Shown: piece by piece, positions 16,517 to 24,066 of the stretch
Layout of the letters: each line of letters starts with the position of its first letter
Numbering within the stretch: position 1 is the first letter of the stretch
Assembly (NCBI GenBank): GCA_024349765.1
Contig: AP026073.1
Span: 2,480,001-2,544,000 of the forward strand
DNA: 64,000 bases
Direction of reading: 5' to 3'
Source: Streptomyces nigrescens
GTDB lineage: Bacteria; Actinomycetota; Actinomycetes; Streptomycetales; Streptomycetaceae
Program-made: the position numbers and the translations under genes
Notes under the pieces: model-generated
What the model was told of the DNA's origin: nothing
The model's database searches: none
The model's input: the letters and a program-made list of their open reading frames with translations, nothing else

Positions 16517-17553
16517 TCGCCGGGGTCATCGCCGTCGTGCTGCTGCTCGCGGTCGCCGCCTACGCCTGCGCCGGCGGCACCGACTACGGAGCCGGGTTCT
16601 GGGACCTGGCCGCGGGCGGCGCGGCACGCGGCGAGCGCCCGCGCCGGCTGATCGACCATGCGATGGCTCCCGTGTGGGAGGTCAACAACGTCTGGCTGAT
16701 CTTCGTGCTGGTCATCATGTGGACGGGGTTCCCGGTCTTCTTCCAGCGCGCGTTCACGGCCATGTGGCTGCCCCTGGCGCTGGCCGCCGTCGGCATCGTG
16801 CTGCGCGGCGCCGGCTTCGCCCTGCGCAAGCCCGCCAGACGGCTGGCCGGACGGCGCCTGTACGGCGCGATGTTCGCCGTCTCCTCGCTGCTGACGCCGT
16901 TCTTCCTCGGCGCCGCGGTCGGCGGGGTCGCCTCGGGGCGGGTCACCGCGGCGACCACGGCATCGACGGACGCCTGGGCGAACCCCACCTCGGTTCTCTT
17001 CGGCCTGCTCGCCGTCGCGACCACGGCGCTGCTCGGCGCGGTCTTCCTCGCGGCGGACGCCCGCCGGTTCGCCGCGCCCGATCTCGACGGCTACTTCCGG
17101 CGGCGGGCGCTGGCCGCCCTGGCGGTCGTCGCCGTCCTCGCCGTGATCACCCTGTTCGTCACCCACGGGGACGCGCCCCATGTCTGGCACGGGCTCACCC
17201 ACGGCGTGGGGCTCGTCTTCGTCGTCGTGTCGGCGCTGGCCACGCTCGCCACCGCATGGCTGCTGATCCGCCCCTCCGGGGCCTGGTCCCGGGTCACGGC
17301 GGCCGGTGTGGTCGTGTCCGCCGTCCTCGGCTGGGGCATGGCCCAGCGCCCGTACCTCATCCCGACCTCGCTGACCGTCGCCGACGGCGCGGGTGCGCAC
17401 ACCACGCTCCGCTGGCTCGGGCTCGTCACCCTGGTGGCCCTCGTGCTGATCGTCCCCGCGGTCGCCCTGCTCTACTGGCTGGACACCCGTGGCGAGCTGG
17501 AGGGCCTCACCGACGCCGACCTGCGGCGCCCTGGCGCCGGTGACGAGGGCTGA
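16513..17553 (+). CDS. cydB: Cytochrome bd ubiquinol oxidase subunit II
   Basis: A 346-aa membrane protein with about eight helices. AYACAGGTDYGAGFWDLAAG and PVWEVNNVWLIFVLV are CydB family signatures, and MAQRPYLIPTSLTV is the conserved C-terminal motif. It forms the heterodimer with CydA. The GTG start at 16513 overlaps the cydA stop. The protein is normal length. The antiporter gene begins 50 nt further on and may be co-transcribed. Confidence 0.93.
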   Translation: MIAGVIAVVLLLAVAAYACAGGTDYGAGFWDLAAGGAARGERPRRLIDHAMAPVWEVNNVWLIFVLVIMWTGFPVFFQRAFTAMWLPLALAAVGIVLRGAGFALRKPARRLAGRRLYGAMFAVSSLLTPFFLGAAVGGVASGRVTAATTASTDAWANPTSVLFGLLAVATTALLGAVFLAADARRFAAPDLDGYFRRRALAALAVVAVLAVITLFVTHGDAPHVWHGLTHGVGLVFVVVSALATLATAWLLIRPSGAWSRVTAAGVVVSAVLGWGMAQRPYLIPTSLTVADGAGAHTTLRWLGLVTLVALVLIVPAVALLYWLDTRGELEGLTDADLRRPGAGDEG

Positions 17554-17603
17554 CCCCGTGGCGGCCGGGTACCGCGGGGCGCCCGCCCAGGGGTGAGGGC
17601 GCG

Positions 17604-19385
17604 TTGAGCGCGGACGAGATCCTGCTGGGCGTCGGCCTGACCGTGGCCCTCGCCGTCGGTTCCCAGATCCTCGCGAGCCGGCTGCGGATCCCCTCGCTGA
17701 TCGTGCTGCTGCCGGCCGGGTTCGCCGCCGGAGCGGTCACCGACGCCGTCCGTCCCGACAGACTCATGGGCCCGGCCTTCTCGCCCCTGGTGTCGCTGTC
17801 GGTGGCGCTCATCCTCTACGACGCCGGCCTCGGACTGGACCTGCGCCACCTCAAGGGCGCGACGCGGAGCGTCGTCGTGCGCCTCATCGTGCTGGGCGTG
17901 CCGCTCACCGCGGGGACCGTCATGGCCCTGGGGCCGGCCCTGTACGGCGTGCCGTTCGCCATCGCCTGCATGATCGGCGTGATCCTCGTCGTGTCCGGGC
18001 CGACCGTCGTCGCTCCGCTGCTCGACCACGTCAGGCCGTCGGACAAGGTGCGCCGGGTGCTGATGTGGGAGGGGTCCCTGGTGGATCCCGTGGGCGGCAT
18101 CCTCGGTGCCGTCGTCTTCCACTCGCTGATCTCCGGCGGCTTCCGGACCGGCCACGGCTTCCGGTCCGCCTACTTCTTCGCCGGGCTCGCCCTGGGGCTC
18201 GCGGGCGGGATCGTCGGCGCCGCACTGCTGTGGTTCACCCTCCGCCGGCTCCGGCTCGGCGAGACGCTCGGCACGCTCGCCCAACTGGCGACCGTCGTCG
18301 TGGTGGCCGCGGGCTGCGACCTGGTCTTCGACGACACCGGGCTGATCGCCGCGGTCGTCACCGGGCTGATCGTCGCGAACCTGCCCGGCTTCGACATGCC
18401 CGCCCGCCGGCCGTTCTTCGAGACGCTCGTCCAGCTCATCATCGGCCTGCTGTTCGTCTCCATCTCGGCGACCGTGACGCCGAAGTCCGTCGTCCCCGTG
18501 CTGCTGCCCACCCTCGCCCTCGTCGCCGTGCTCGTCCTGCTGGTCAGACCCCTGATCGCGGTGCTGTCCACCGCCCGGACGGAACTCGCCGCCCCGGAAC
18601 GGGCCTTCCTCGGCTGGATGGCCCCGCGCGGCATCGTCGCCGCGTCCACCGCCACGACGTTCTCCGCCTCGCTCACCGCCGCGGGGCTGCGCGGCGCCGG
18701 CACGATCCTCCCCGTCACCTTCCTGGTGATCGTCGGAACGGTCCTGGTCTACGCGCTGACGGCCGAGCCGGTGGCCGCCGGGCTGGGCCTCGCCCGCCCC
18801 ACCCGGGCCCGTCCGCTCCTGGTGGGCGGCGAGCCCTGGGTCGTCGACCTCGCCCGGTCGCTGCGCACCGCCGGCCTCGACGTGCTGATGTGGGCCGGCC
18901 TCGCCCACGAGAGGGACCGGATCACGGAAGCCGGGATCGAGCTGGCGGCCGGCGAGCTGATGGCCGCGGCCACCGATCCGCAGGCCCGGCTGGAGGGGGT
19001 CACCGCGGCCTTCCTGCTGACCGACGACGACGACTTCAACGCCCTCGCCTCGATCGTCATGCGGGACAGCGTCGACGGTCCCGTCTACCGCATCGGCCCG
19101 CCCCCGGACGGTCGCGGCGTCGTCGCCCCCTACGCGGCCGGCGACACCCTCTTCGGCGCCGGACTCCTCCGCCACGTCCTGGCGGCCCGCCACGGTCAGG
19201 GCGCCCGCTTCCTCGTACAGCCCGCCTCGGTCCCGCCCCCGCCGGGGTACGAGACCCTGTTCGTCGTCCGCCGTGACGGCCGGCTGGCACCGGTCACCGC
19301 GGCCCTGCCGGTCACCGCGAAGGAGGGCGACACGCTGATCCTCCTCGGGCCCGGGTCCGCGACGGGGGCGGAACCGGCCGGCTGA
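17604..19385 (+). CDS. CPA1-type cation:proton antiporter with RCK-like C-terminal domain
   Basis: A 593-aa protein. About 12 membrane helices fill residues 5-390, with SGPTVVAPLL and WEGSLVDPVGG as the CPA antiporter ion-site motifs. The C-terminal 190 residues are soluble: RPLLVGGEPWVVDLARSL begins a Rossmann-like half similar to TrkA-N/RCK domains, followed by a TrkA-C-like end. CPA1 proteins exchange Na+ or K+ for H+ and the RCK part could sense nucleotides; the glycine motif is degenerate. The start is TTG at 17604 with GGGTGAGGG upstream. It may form one operon with cydAB, and it is convergent with the GH15 gene, 15 nt away. Confidence 0.86.
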   Translation: MSADEILLGVGLTVALAVGSQILASRLRIPSLIVLLPAGFAAGAVTDAVRPDRLMGPAFSPLVSLSVALILYDAGLGLDLRHLKGATRSVVVRLIVLGVPLTAGTVMALGPALYGVPFAIACMIGVILVVSGPTVVAPLLDHVRPSDKVRRVLMWEGSLVDPVGGILGAVVFHSLISGGFRTGHGFRSAYFFAGLALGLAGGIVGAALLWFTLRRLRLGETLGTLAQLATVVVVAAGCDLVFDDTGLIAAVVTGLIVANLPGFDMPARRPFFETLVQLIIGLLFVSISATVTPKSVVPVLLPTLALVAVLVLLVRPLIAVLSTARTELAAPERAFLGWMAPRGIVAASTATTFSASLTAAGLRGAGTILPVTFLVIVGTVLVYALTAEPVAAGLGLARPTRARPLLVGGEPWVVDLARSLRTAGLDVLMWAGLAHERDRITEAGIELAAGELMAAATDPQARLEGVTAAFLLTDDDDFNALASIVMRDSVDGPVYRIGPPPDGRGVVAPYAAGDTLFGAGLLRHVLAARHGQGARFLVQPASVPPPPGYETLFVVRRDGRLAPVTAALPVTAKEGDTLILLGPGSATGAEPAG

Positions 19386-19400
19386 AGCGTTTCCGACCGG

Positions 19401-21239
19401 CTACCGGCGGTCGAGCGCCGCGTTCAGGGTGAGGGCCGCGTCGATGAGGGCGAGGTGGGTGAACGCCTGGGGGAAATTGCCGAGGTGACGCCCCGTCAGG
19501 TCGATCTCCTCGGAGTACAGGCCCAGGTGGTTGGCGTAGCCCAGCATCTTCTCGAACACCAGCCGCGCCCGGTCGGTGCGTCCGGCGCGGGCCAGGGCGT
19601 CGACGTACATGAACGTGCACAGCGAGAAGGTCCCCTCGGAGCCGCGCAGGCCGTCGGGGGAGGCCCCGGGGTCGTAGCGGTAGACCAGGCTGTCGCTGAC
19701 CAGTTCCCGCTCCATGGCGTCCAGGGTCGATGTCCAGATCGGATCCTCGGAGCTGAGGAACCCGACCGTCGCCATGCGCAGCAGCGAGGAGTCCAGTACG
19801 TCACTGCCGTAGTGCTGGACGAAGGCTTGCCGTTCCTCGCTCCACCCCTTGGCCATGACCTGTTCGTAGACGGCGTCCCGCTCGGTCCGCCACCGTCCGG
19901 CCGCCGACGGCCAGCCCTTCGACTCGGCGAGGCGCAGGGCGCGGTCGAACGCCACCCATGACATGACCCGGCCGTAGGTGAAGTCCTGGCGCCCGCCGCG
20001 GGTCTCCCAGATACCCTCCTCCGCCTGGTCCCAGTTGTCGGCCAGCCAGTCCAGGTCCTCCCGCATCGAGGTCCATCCCCCGTGCCCGACCTGGAAACCG
20101 TGTTGGTGCGCGAAGTAGATGCTGTCCAGCGCCTCGCCGTAGATGTCCAGTTGGAGCTGCGTCGCGGCGCCGTTGCCGATCCGTACCGGCGCGGAGCCCG
20201 CATAGCCCTCCCAGTGGTCGAGGATCTGCTCGTCCAGGTCGGCCGAGCCGTCGACCTTGTACATGATGTTGAGCGGGCCCGTGGTCCCACCGCTGCCGGC
20301 CCGCTCCTTGACCCGGTTGCTCAGCCAGACGATGAACGCCCGGGCCTCCTCCGTGAAGCCCAGTCCCAGCAGGGCGTACACGGAGAAGGAGGCGTCACGG
20401 ATCCAGGTGAAGCGGTAGTCCCAGTTGCGTTCGCCGCCCAGTTGCTCCGGGAGGGCCGCCGTCGGGGCGGCCACCACGGCACCGCTGGGTGCGAAGGTCA
20501 TGAGCTTCAGCGTGATCGCGGAACGCTCCACCACTTCCCGCCAGCGCCCGGTGTAGCGCGACTGTCCCAGCCAGGAGCGCCAGAACGCCACGGTGTCCTC
20601 GAAGAACTGCTGGTACTCGGCGAGCCGGATCTCCCTGGGCGGCCCGTCCGCGGCCGACGCCAGCACCAGCCCGCGCTGCTGGCCCGCCCGCAGGCTCAGC
20701 GTGAAGTGCAGGTCGTTTTCCCGGTCCGGCCGGATGTCGACCAGCTGCTCGTCCTCCGGTTCGCGGATCGGGTGCACGGTGAGTTCCGTGCCGTCGTCCG
20801 CGGCGAACACCGCTCCGTGGTCCGTGATGTGCAACTGGTGGGCCGTGCGCCCGTAGTTGAAGCGCGGGGCGATCTCGACCTCGAAGGACATGCTGCCGCG
20901 CACGCAGCGGACCATGCGCACCAGTTGGTGGCGGTCCGTGACCGTCGTCCCCGTCACGGGCATGAAGTCGAGCACCTCACCGGCGCCCGCCTCGGTCATG
21001 AACCGGGTGACCAGGATCGCCGTGTCGGGAAGGTACAACTGCTTGGTCGTGTGCGTCGTGTGCAGCGGCCGGACCGTGCAGTGCCCGCCCTTGTCCTTGT
21101 CCAGCAGCGCCCCGAAGACGCTGGGCGAGTCGAACCGCGGGAGGCAGAGCCAGTCGACCGTCCCGTCCGTCGCCACCAGTGCCGCGGTCTGCAGATCGCC
21201 CAGGAGGCCGTGGTTCTCGATCAGTGGGTAGTCGTCCAT
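19401..21239 (-). CDS. Glycoside hydrolase family 15 (trehalase/glucoamylase type)
   Basis: A 612-aa cytoplasmic enzyme. The N-terminal beta-sandwich domain begins YPLIENHGLLGDLQTAALVA, as in actinobacterial GH15 trehalases. The (alpha/alpha)6 catalytic domain contains NWDYRFTWIRDASF, HWEGYAGSAPVRIGN, EEGIWETRGG and HLGNFPQAFTH, all conserved family blocks, the acidic residues in the last two regions being the likely acid and base. In mycobacteria such proteins hydrolyse trehalose to two glucoses; others act on maltose-type glucans. AAAGGGG precedes the ATG. DUF389 lies upstream on the same strand, 126 nt away. Confidence 0.9.
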   Translation of the reverse strand: MDDYPLIENHGLLGDLQTAALVATDGTVDWLCLPRFDSPSVFGALLDKDKGGHCTVRPLHTTHTTKQLYLPDTAILVTRFMTEAGAGEVLDFMPVTGTTVTDRHQLVRMVRCVRGSMSFEVEIAPRFNYGRTAHQLHITDHGAVFAADDGTELTVHPIREPEDEQLVDIRPDRENDLHFTLSLRAGQQRGLVLASAADGPPREIRLAEYQQFFEDTVAFWRSWLGQSRYTGRWREVVERSAITLKLMTFAPSGAVVAAPTAALPEQLGGERNWDYRFTWIRDASFSVYALLGLGFTEEARAFIVWLSNRVKERAGSGGTTGPLNIMYKVDGSADLDEQILDHWEGYAGSAPVRIGNGAATQLQLDIYGEALDSIYFAHQHGFQVGHGGWTSMREDLDWLADNWDQAEEGIWETRGGRQDFTYGRVMSWVAFDRALRLAESKGWPSAAGRWRTERDAVYEQVMAKGWSEERQAFVQHYGSDVLDSSLLRMATVGFLSSEDPIWTSTLDAMERELVSDSLVYRYDPGASPDGLRGSEGTFSLCTFMYVDALARAGRTDRARLVFEKMLGYANHLGLYSEEIDLTGRHLGNFPQAFTHLALIDAALTLNAALDRR

Positions 21240-21365
21240 CGGGGCGCCCCTTTCGGCCTGCGATCGGCCCGGATGCCGTCCCCTCGCCCAGCGTAAGGCG
21301 GGGCCCCGGCCGAGGCGCGCCGAGCCCGGCCCGCCCGCGGAACGCCGGCCGCGGAGCCACGGGCC

Positions 21366-22316
21366 CTACGGCCCGGGTTTCGCCGTCGCGCGCCGGGCCG
21401 CGCGGCGCCACAGACGTCGCTGCATGCGGAGGGTGAGGACGCCGACCACGACGAGCACGACGACGTTCAGCAGGAGCTGGAGCAGCGAGCCCCAGGCCTC
21501 GTGCCAGTCGGCGAAGGCCAGCGAGACGGCGACGTCCGAGGCGGCGGGGATCGTGGTCACGGAGATGAAGACGCCGAGCAGGGCACTGCCGCGCGCCTCG
21601 GTGAGCGAGACGATGCCGACCACGCCGGCGAGGAAGGCGACGACGACCGAGAAGAAGTCCGGTGTGTCGATGAGGTGGGAGACCGGCCGAAGGCCCAGGT
21701 CGAAGGCCTCGGACTGCAGGTGTGCGCCCCGCGCCAGCGCGGCGAAACCCAGCGTGACCACGATGGCCAGCAGGAAGCCGACGGTCAGCGCGCGGACCCC
21801 GTCCCGGACCCGGCGCCGGTTACCCCGGTCGAGGCCGAGGGCGATGCTGGTGATCGCGTTGTACTCGGGGCCGACGACCATGGCCGCCACGATGAGGATC
21901 TGCGAGTTCGTCATGATGCCGACCGCGCTGATCAGGCCGGCGATCACCAGGAACAGGTAGAACGACGGCAGGTAGGTGCCCTCCGACCGGATGTGCGCCT
22001 CGACCGTGGCCCACAGCGGTGCGTGGACCAGCACGCTCGGCTGGTCGGCCTCGACCTGCTCGGCGCGGTGCGAGAACATCATCTCGACGCCGTCGACGGC
22101 GATCGAGCCCGTGCGGTCGACGCCCAGCCGGCGCAGGTCGCCCAGCACGCCGTTCGCGGCGCCCTTCATCACGTCGCATTCGAGCGCGTCGCCCTCCGGC
22201 ACGTGCGCCGACCTCACGACCATGAGGTTGAGGACGCGGTCGTCCGAGCTGAGCAGGTCGACGGCCGACTGGGTGAGTGCGGGCGGCATGACCATGCGCA
22301 AGTGGATCAAGTCCAT
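21366..22316 (-). CDS. DUF389 family membrane protein
   Basis: A 316-aa protein. The N-terminal 90 residues form a soluble alpha/beta domain starting MDLIHLRMVMPP, and the rest holds five or six membrane helices with VAAMVVGPEYNAITSIALGL, the DUF389 hallmark. Family members are of unknown function, with suggested roles in ion or small-molecule transport. The ATG at 22316 has GGAGG 5 nt upstream. It is 113 nt from the next upstream gene on the same strand. Confidence 0.88.
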   Translation of the reverse strand: MDLIHLRMVMPPALTQSAVDLLSSDDRVLNLMVVRSAHVPEGDALECDVMKGAANGVLGDLRRLGVDRTGSIAVDGVEMMFSHRAEQVEADQPSVLVHAPLWATVEAHIRSEGTYLPSFYLFLVIAGLISAVGIMTNSQILIVAAMVVGPEYNAITSIALGLDRGNRRRVRDGVRALTVGFLLAIVVTLGFAALARGAHLQSEAFDLGLRPVSHLIDTPDFFSVVVAFLAGVVGIVSLTEARGSALLGVFISVTTIPAASDVAVSLAFADWHEAWGSLLQLLLNVVVLVVVGVLTLRMQRRLWRRAARRATAKPGP

Positions 22317-22429
22317 CCGGACCTCCGGCGGCAGTCGGGCACCGGCACACGTCCACTATCGCCCGCCGGTCCGTCAGGCGCCGCGCGGGCGCTCGCCACC
22401 GCGCGGGCCGGGAGGCCCGGGGCCGTCCG

Positions 22430-22966
22430 CTAGGCGCAGTCCGCGTCGAGCCGGTCGCCGTCGAGGTGCCGTACGAGCGCGGCGCGGTGCAGATCGGCGA
22501 CCGGGGCGAGCAGGTCGGGGTGGCGCAGCAGGGCCGCGGCCCGCCGGTCGCGTTCGTCGGGGTGGGTCAGCCGGCGGAAGTCGGGGGACACCTCCGTGAC
22601 GTGCTCACCGTCCGCGAGGGCGGCCACCGCGTCCTCGGCGAGCCCGGGGGCGGTGAGCAGGCAGGCCGCCCAGCTGGCCACGACCTCGTCGACCCAGCTC
22701 CGCCAGGCCTCCTCGGGGGCGTCCGGACCGGACGCGTCGGCACCGGTGAGCCAGTCCAGCCGGGCCGCGCCGCCGGGGCCGACCAGCGCGACCAGTGCGG
22801 CGTCCGCCGCCGTGGGGTAGCGCAGCCAGGCGGCGACCGTGACGGCCTGCCGCGCCTGGGCCTGCGCGAGGGCCGTGTCGAAGGCGCCGCCGGTGACGGG
22901 GTAGGAGCGCAGCAGCCACTGCGCGGTGGCGGCTATGACCGGCGAGATATCGGCGGACAACGGCAC
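22430..22966 (-). CDS. Hypothetical helical protein
   Basis: A 178-aa Ala-rich protein with no membrane segment or signal peptide. It seems all-helical (SPVIAATAQWLLRSY, ALAQAQARQAVTVAAWLRY), with several conserved-looking tryptophans in the middle (LDWLTG, EEAWRSWVDEVVASW). I recognise no family. The GTG start has AGAAGGGA 5 nt upstream. It is divergent from the hemerythrin gene and may have a stress-related role, but nothing in the sequence shows it. Confidence 0.7.
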   Translation of the reverse strand: MPLSADISPVIAATAQWLLRSYPVTGGAFDTALAQAQARQAVTVAAWLRYPTAADAALVALVGPGGAARLDWLTGADASGPDAPEEAWRSWVDEVVASWAACLLTAPGLAEDAVAALADGEHVTEVSPDFRRLTHPDERDRRAAALLRHPDLLAPVADLHRAALVRHLDGDRLDADCA

Positions 22967-23181
22967 GAGGTCCCTTCTCTGGCGACGGCGGCAGCGCCGG
23001 CGTCTCGGGCGGCTGTGGCGTCCCCGGCGCGGAACGGGGCGGGGACGCGGCCCGCGGAACAGGGCCTCCGGAAGCCTAGGGGCCCGGCCAATCGGGCGAA
23101 ATGACGCAGCTCACGCGAAAGCCTCGAAGTTCCGCCCCTCGCCATGACGGCACCCCGCCGCCCTCGCCGTCGGCGTCCCCA

Positions 23182-23229
23182 CCGCTCCGGGCCGGCCGCC
23201 TCCCCGCCGCTCCGGGCCGGCCGCCTCCC
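23182..23229. repeat. Perfect 23-bp direct repeat, 25-bp period
   Basis: Positions 23182-23204 and 23207-23229 are identical, beginning CCGCTCCGGG and ending CCGCCTCCC. The 2-nt joint is CG. It looks like a recent tandem duplication, not a regulatory pair, though it lies in a promoter region. Confidence 0.85.
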
Positions 23230-23287
23230 TGTCCCCGCCTCCGGGTGACAACGCGGCGCCAACCAGGGGCAAGGCGCCCGTCCGATC

Positions 23288-23312
23288 GTTACGGAGCGAG
23301 ACGCCCGGGAAC
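23288..23312 (+). promoter_or_regulatory. Candidate SigB-family promoter before the hemerythrin gene
   Basis: GTTA at 23288-23291 and GGGAAC at 23307-23312 are separated by 15 nt, close to the GTTT-N14-16-GGGTAT/C pattern used by Streptomyces SigB-type sigma factors. The ATG is 61 nt downstream. The match is imperfect at both boxes. Confidence 0.35.
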
Positions 23313-23373
23313 CCGTGGTGAGGCCCGCCGCACGGTGCGCGGGCGGCACGGCCCACCGTTTCAGGAGGCACTC

Positions 23374-23937
23374 ATGGGACACGGCGGCAACATCATCGAC
23401 GAACTGACCACCGACCACCGCGAGGTCGAGGACCTCTTCCGGCGGATCGAGGCCGTGCCCAGCGGCCACAAGGACCGCAAGAACCTCCTCGACCAGGTCA
23501 CCATCGAGCTCGTACGGCACTCCGTCGCCGAGGAGCAGTACCTGTATCCGGCGGTCCGCGAGCACGTGGCCGACGGCGGCGCGCTGGCCGACAAGGAGAT
23601 CAAGGACCACGCCGAGGTCGAGAAGATCCTCAAGAAGCTCGAAGGCTGCTCCGCCGACGATCCGCAGCTGGACCGGCTCTTCATGACCCTGAAGGACGCG
23701 GTCACCCGCCACGTCCAGGACGAGGAGGCCACCCTCTTCCCCCGGCTGCGCGCGGCCTGCTCCGCCGACGCCCTGGACACCCTCGGCGACCGGATCCGCA
23801 CCGCGAAGAAGCTGGCCCCCACCCGCCCACACCCCTCCGCGCCCACCACCCCGCCGGCGAACAAGCTGCTCGCGCCGGGGCTCGGGCTGGTGGACCGGGC
23901 CAGGGACTTCATCACCAGCCGTGGGAAGAGCCTGTAG
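23374..23937 (+). CDS. Hemerythrin domain-containing protein
   Basis: A 187-aa four-helix-bundle protein. Di-iron ligand candidates are regularly placed: H15 in TTDHREVED, H49 and E53 in RHSVAEEQYLYP, H79 in KDHAEVEK, and H113 and E117 in RHVQDEEATLFP. A disordered Pro-rich linker and a basic tail follow from residue 145. Bacterial hemerythrin-like proteins bind O2, NO or iron and often respond to oxidative stress. The start is firm: AGGAGG lies 5 nt before the ATG. A hairpin just after the stop probably ends the transcript. Confidence 0.92.
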   Translation: MGHGGNIIDELTTDHREVEDLFRRIEAVPSGHKDRKNLLDQVTIELVRHSVAEEQYLYPAVREHVADGGALADKEIKDHAEVEKILKKLEGCSADDPQLDRLFMTLKDAVTRHVQDEEATLFPRLRAACSADALDTLGDRIRTAKKLAPTRPHPSAPTTPPANKLLAPGLGLVDRARDFITSRGKSL

Positions 23938-23958
23938 CGGCGCCGTGGAACGGCGCCG
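23938..23958 (+). terminator. Hairpin after the hemerythrin gene
   Basis: CGGCGCCG at 23938-23945 and at 23951-23958 pair across a 5-nt loop (TGGAA), directly after the stop codon. There is no T-run, as is usual in Streptomyces. Confidence 0.45.
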
Positions 23959-24066
23959 GCAGCACGCCCGGCCGGACGCAGACGCACGACCGATCACGGG
24001 CGTATCGTCCCGATATGGTCCATGCGCGGGGCGCAGCGGCGGCAACCGGCCGGGGAGGCTGACGCG

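Larger units (their letters stand above)
22967..23373. other. Divergent intergenic region with a 23-bp direct repeat and possible stress-sigma promoter
   Basis: A 407-nt gap between the hypothetical gene and the hemerythrin gene. It contains a perfect 23-bp direct repeat (23182-23204 and 23207-23229) and, further on, a GTTA-15 nt-GGGAAC promoter-like pair at 23288-23312. The frame of the hemerythrin gene stays open back to 23101, but the added residues are Arg/Pro-rich and unlikely to be real. Confidence 0.6.

Noticed and set aside
17472-19193. Minus-strand open frame opposite the antiporter gene
   Set aside because: Made of Gly/Asp/Gln/Arg low-complexity shadow and opposite a clear membrane protein.
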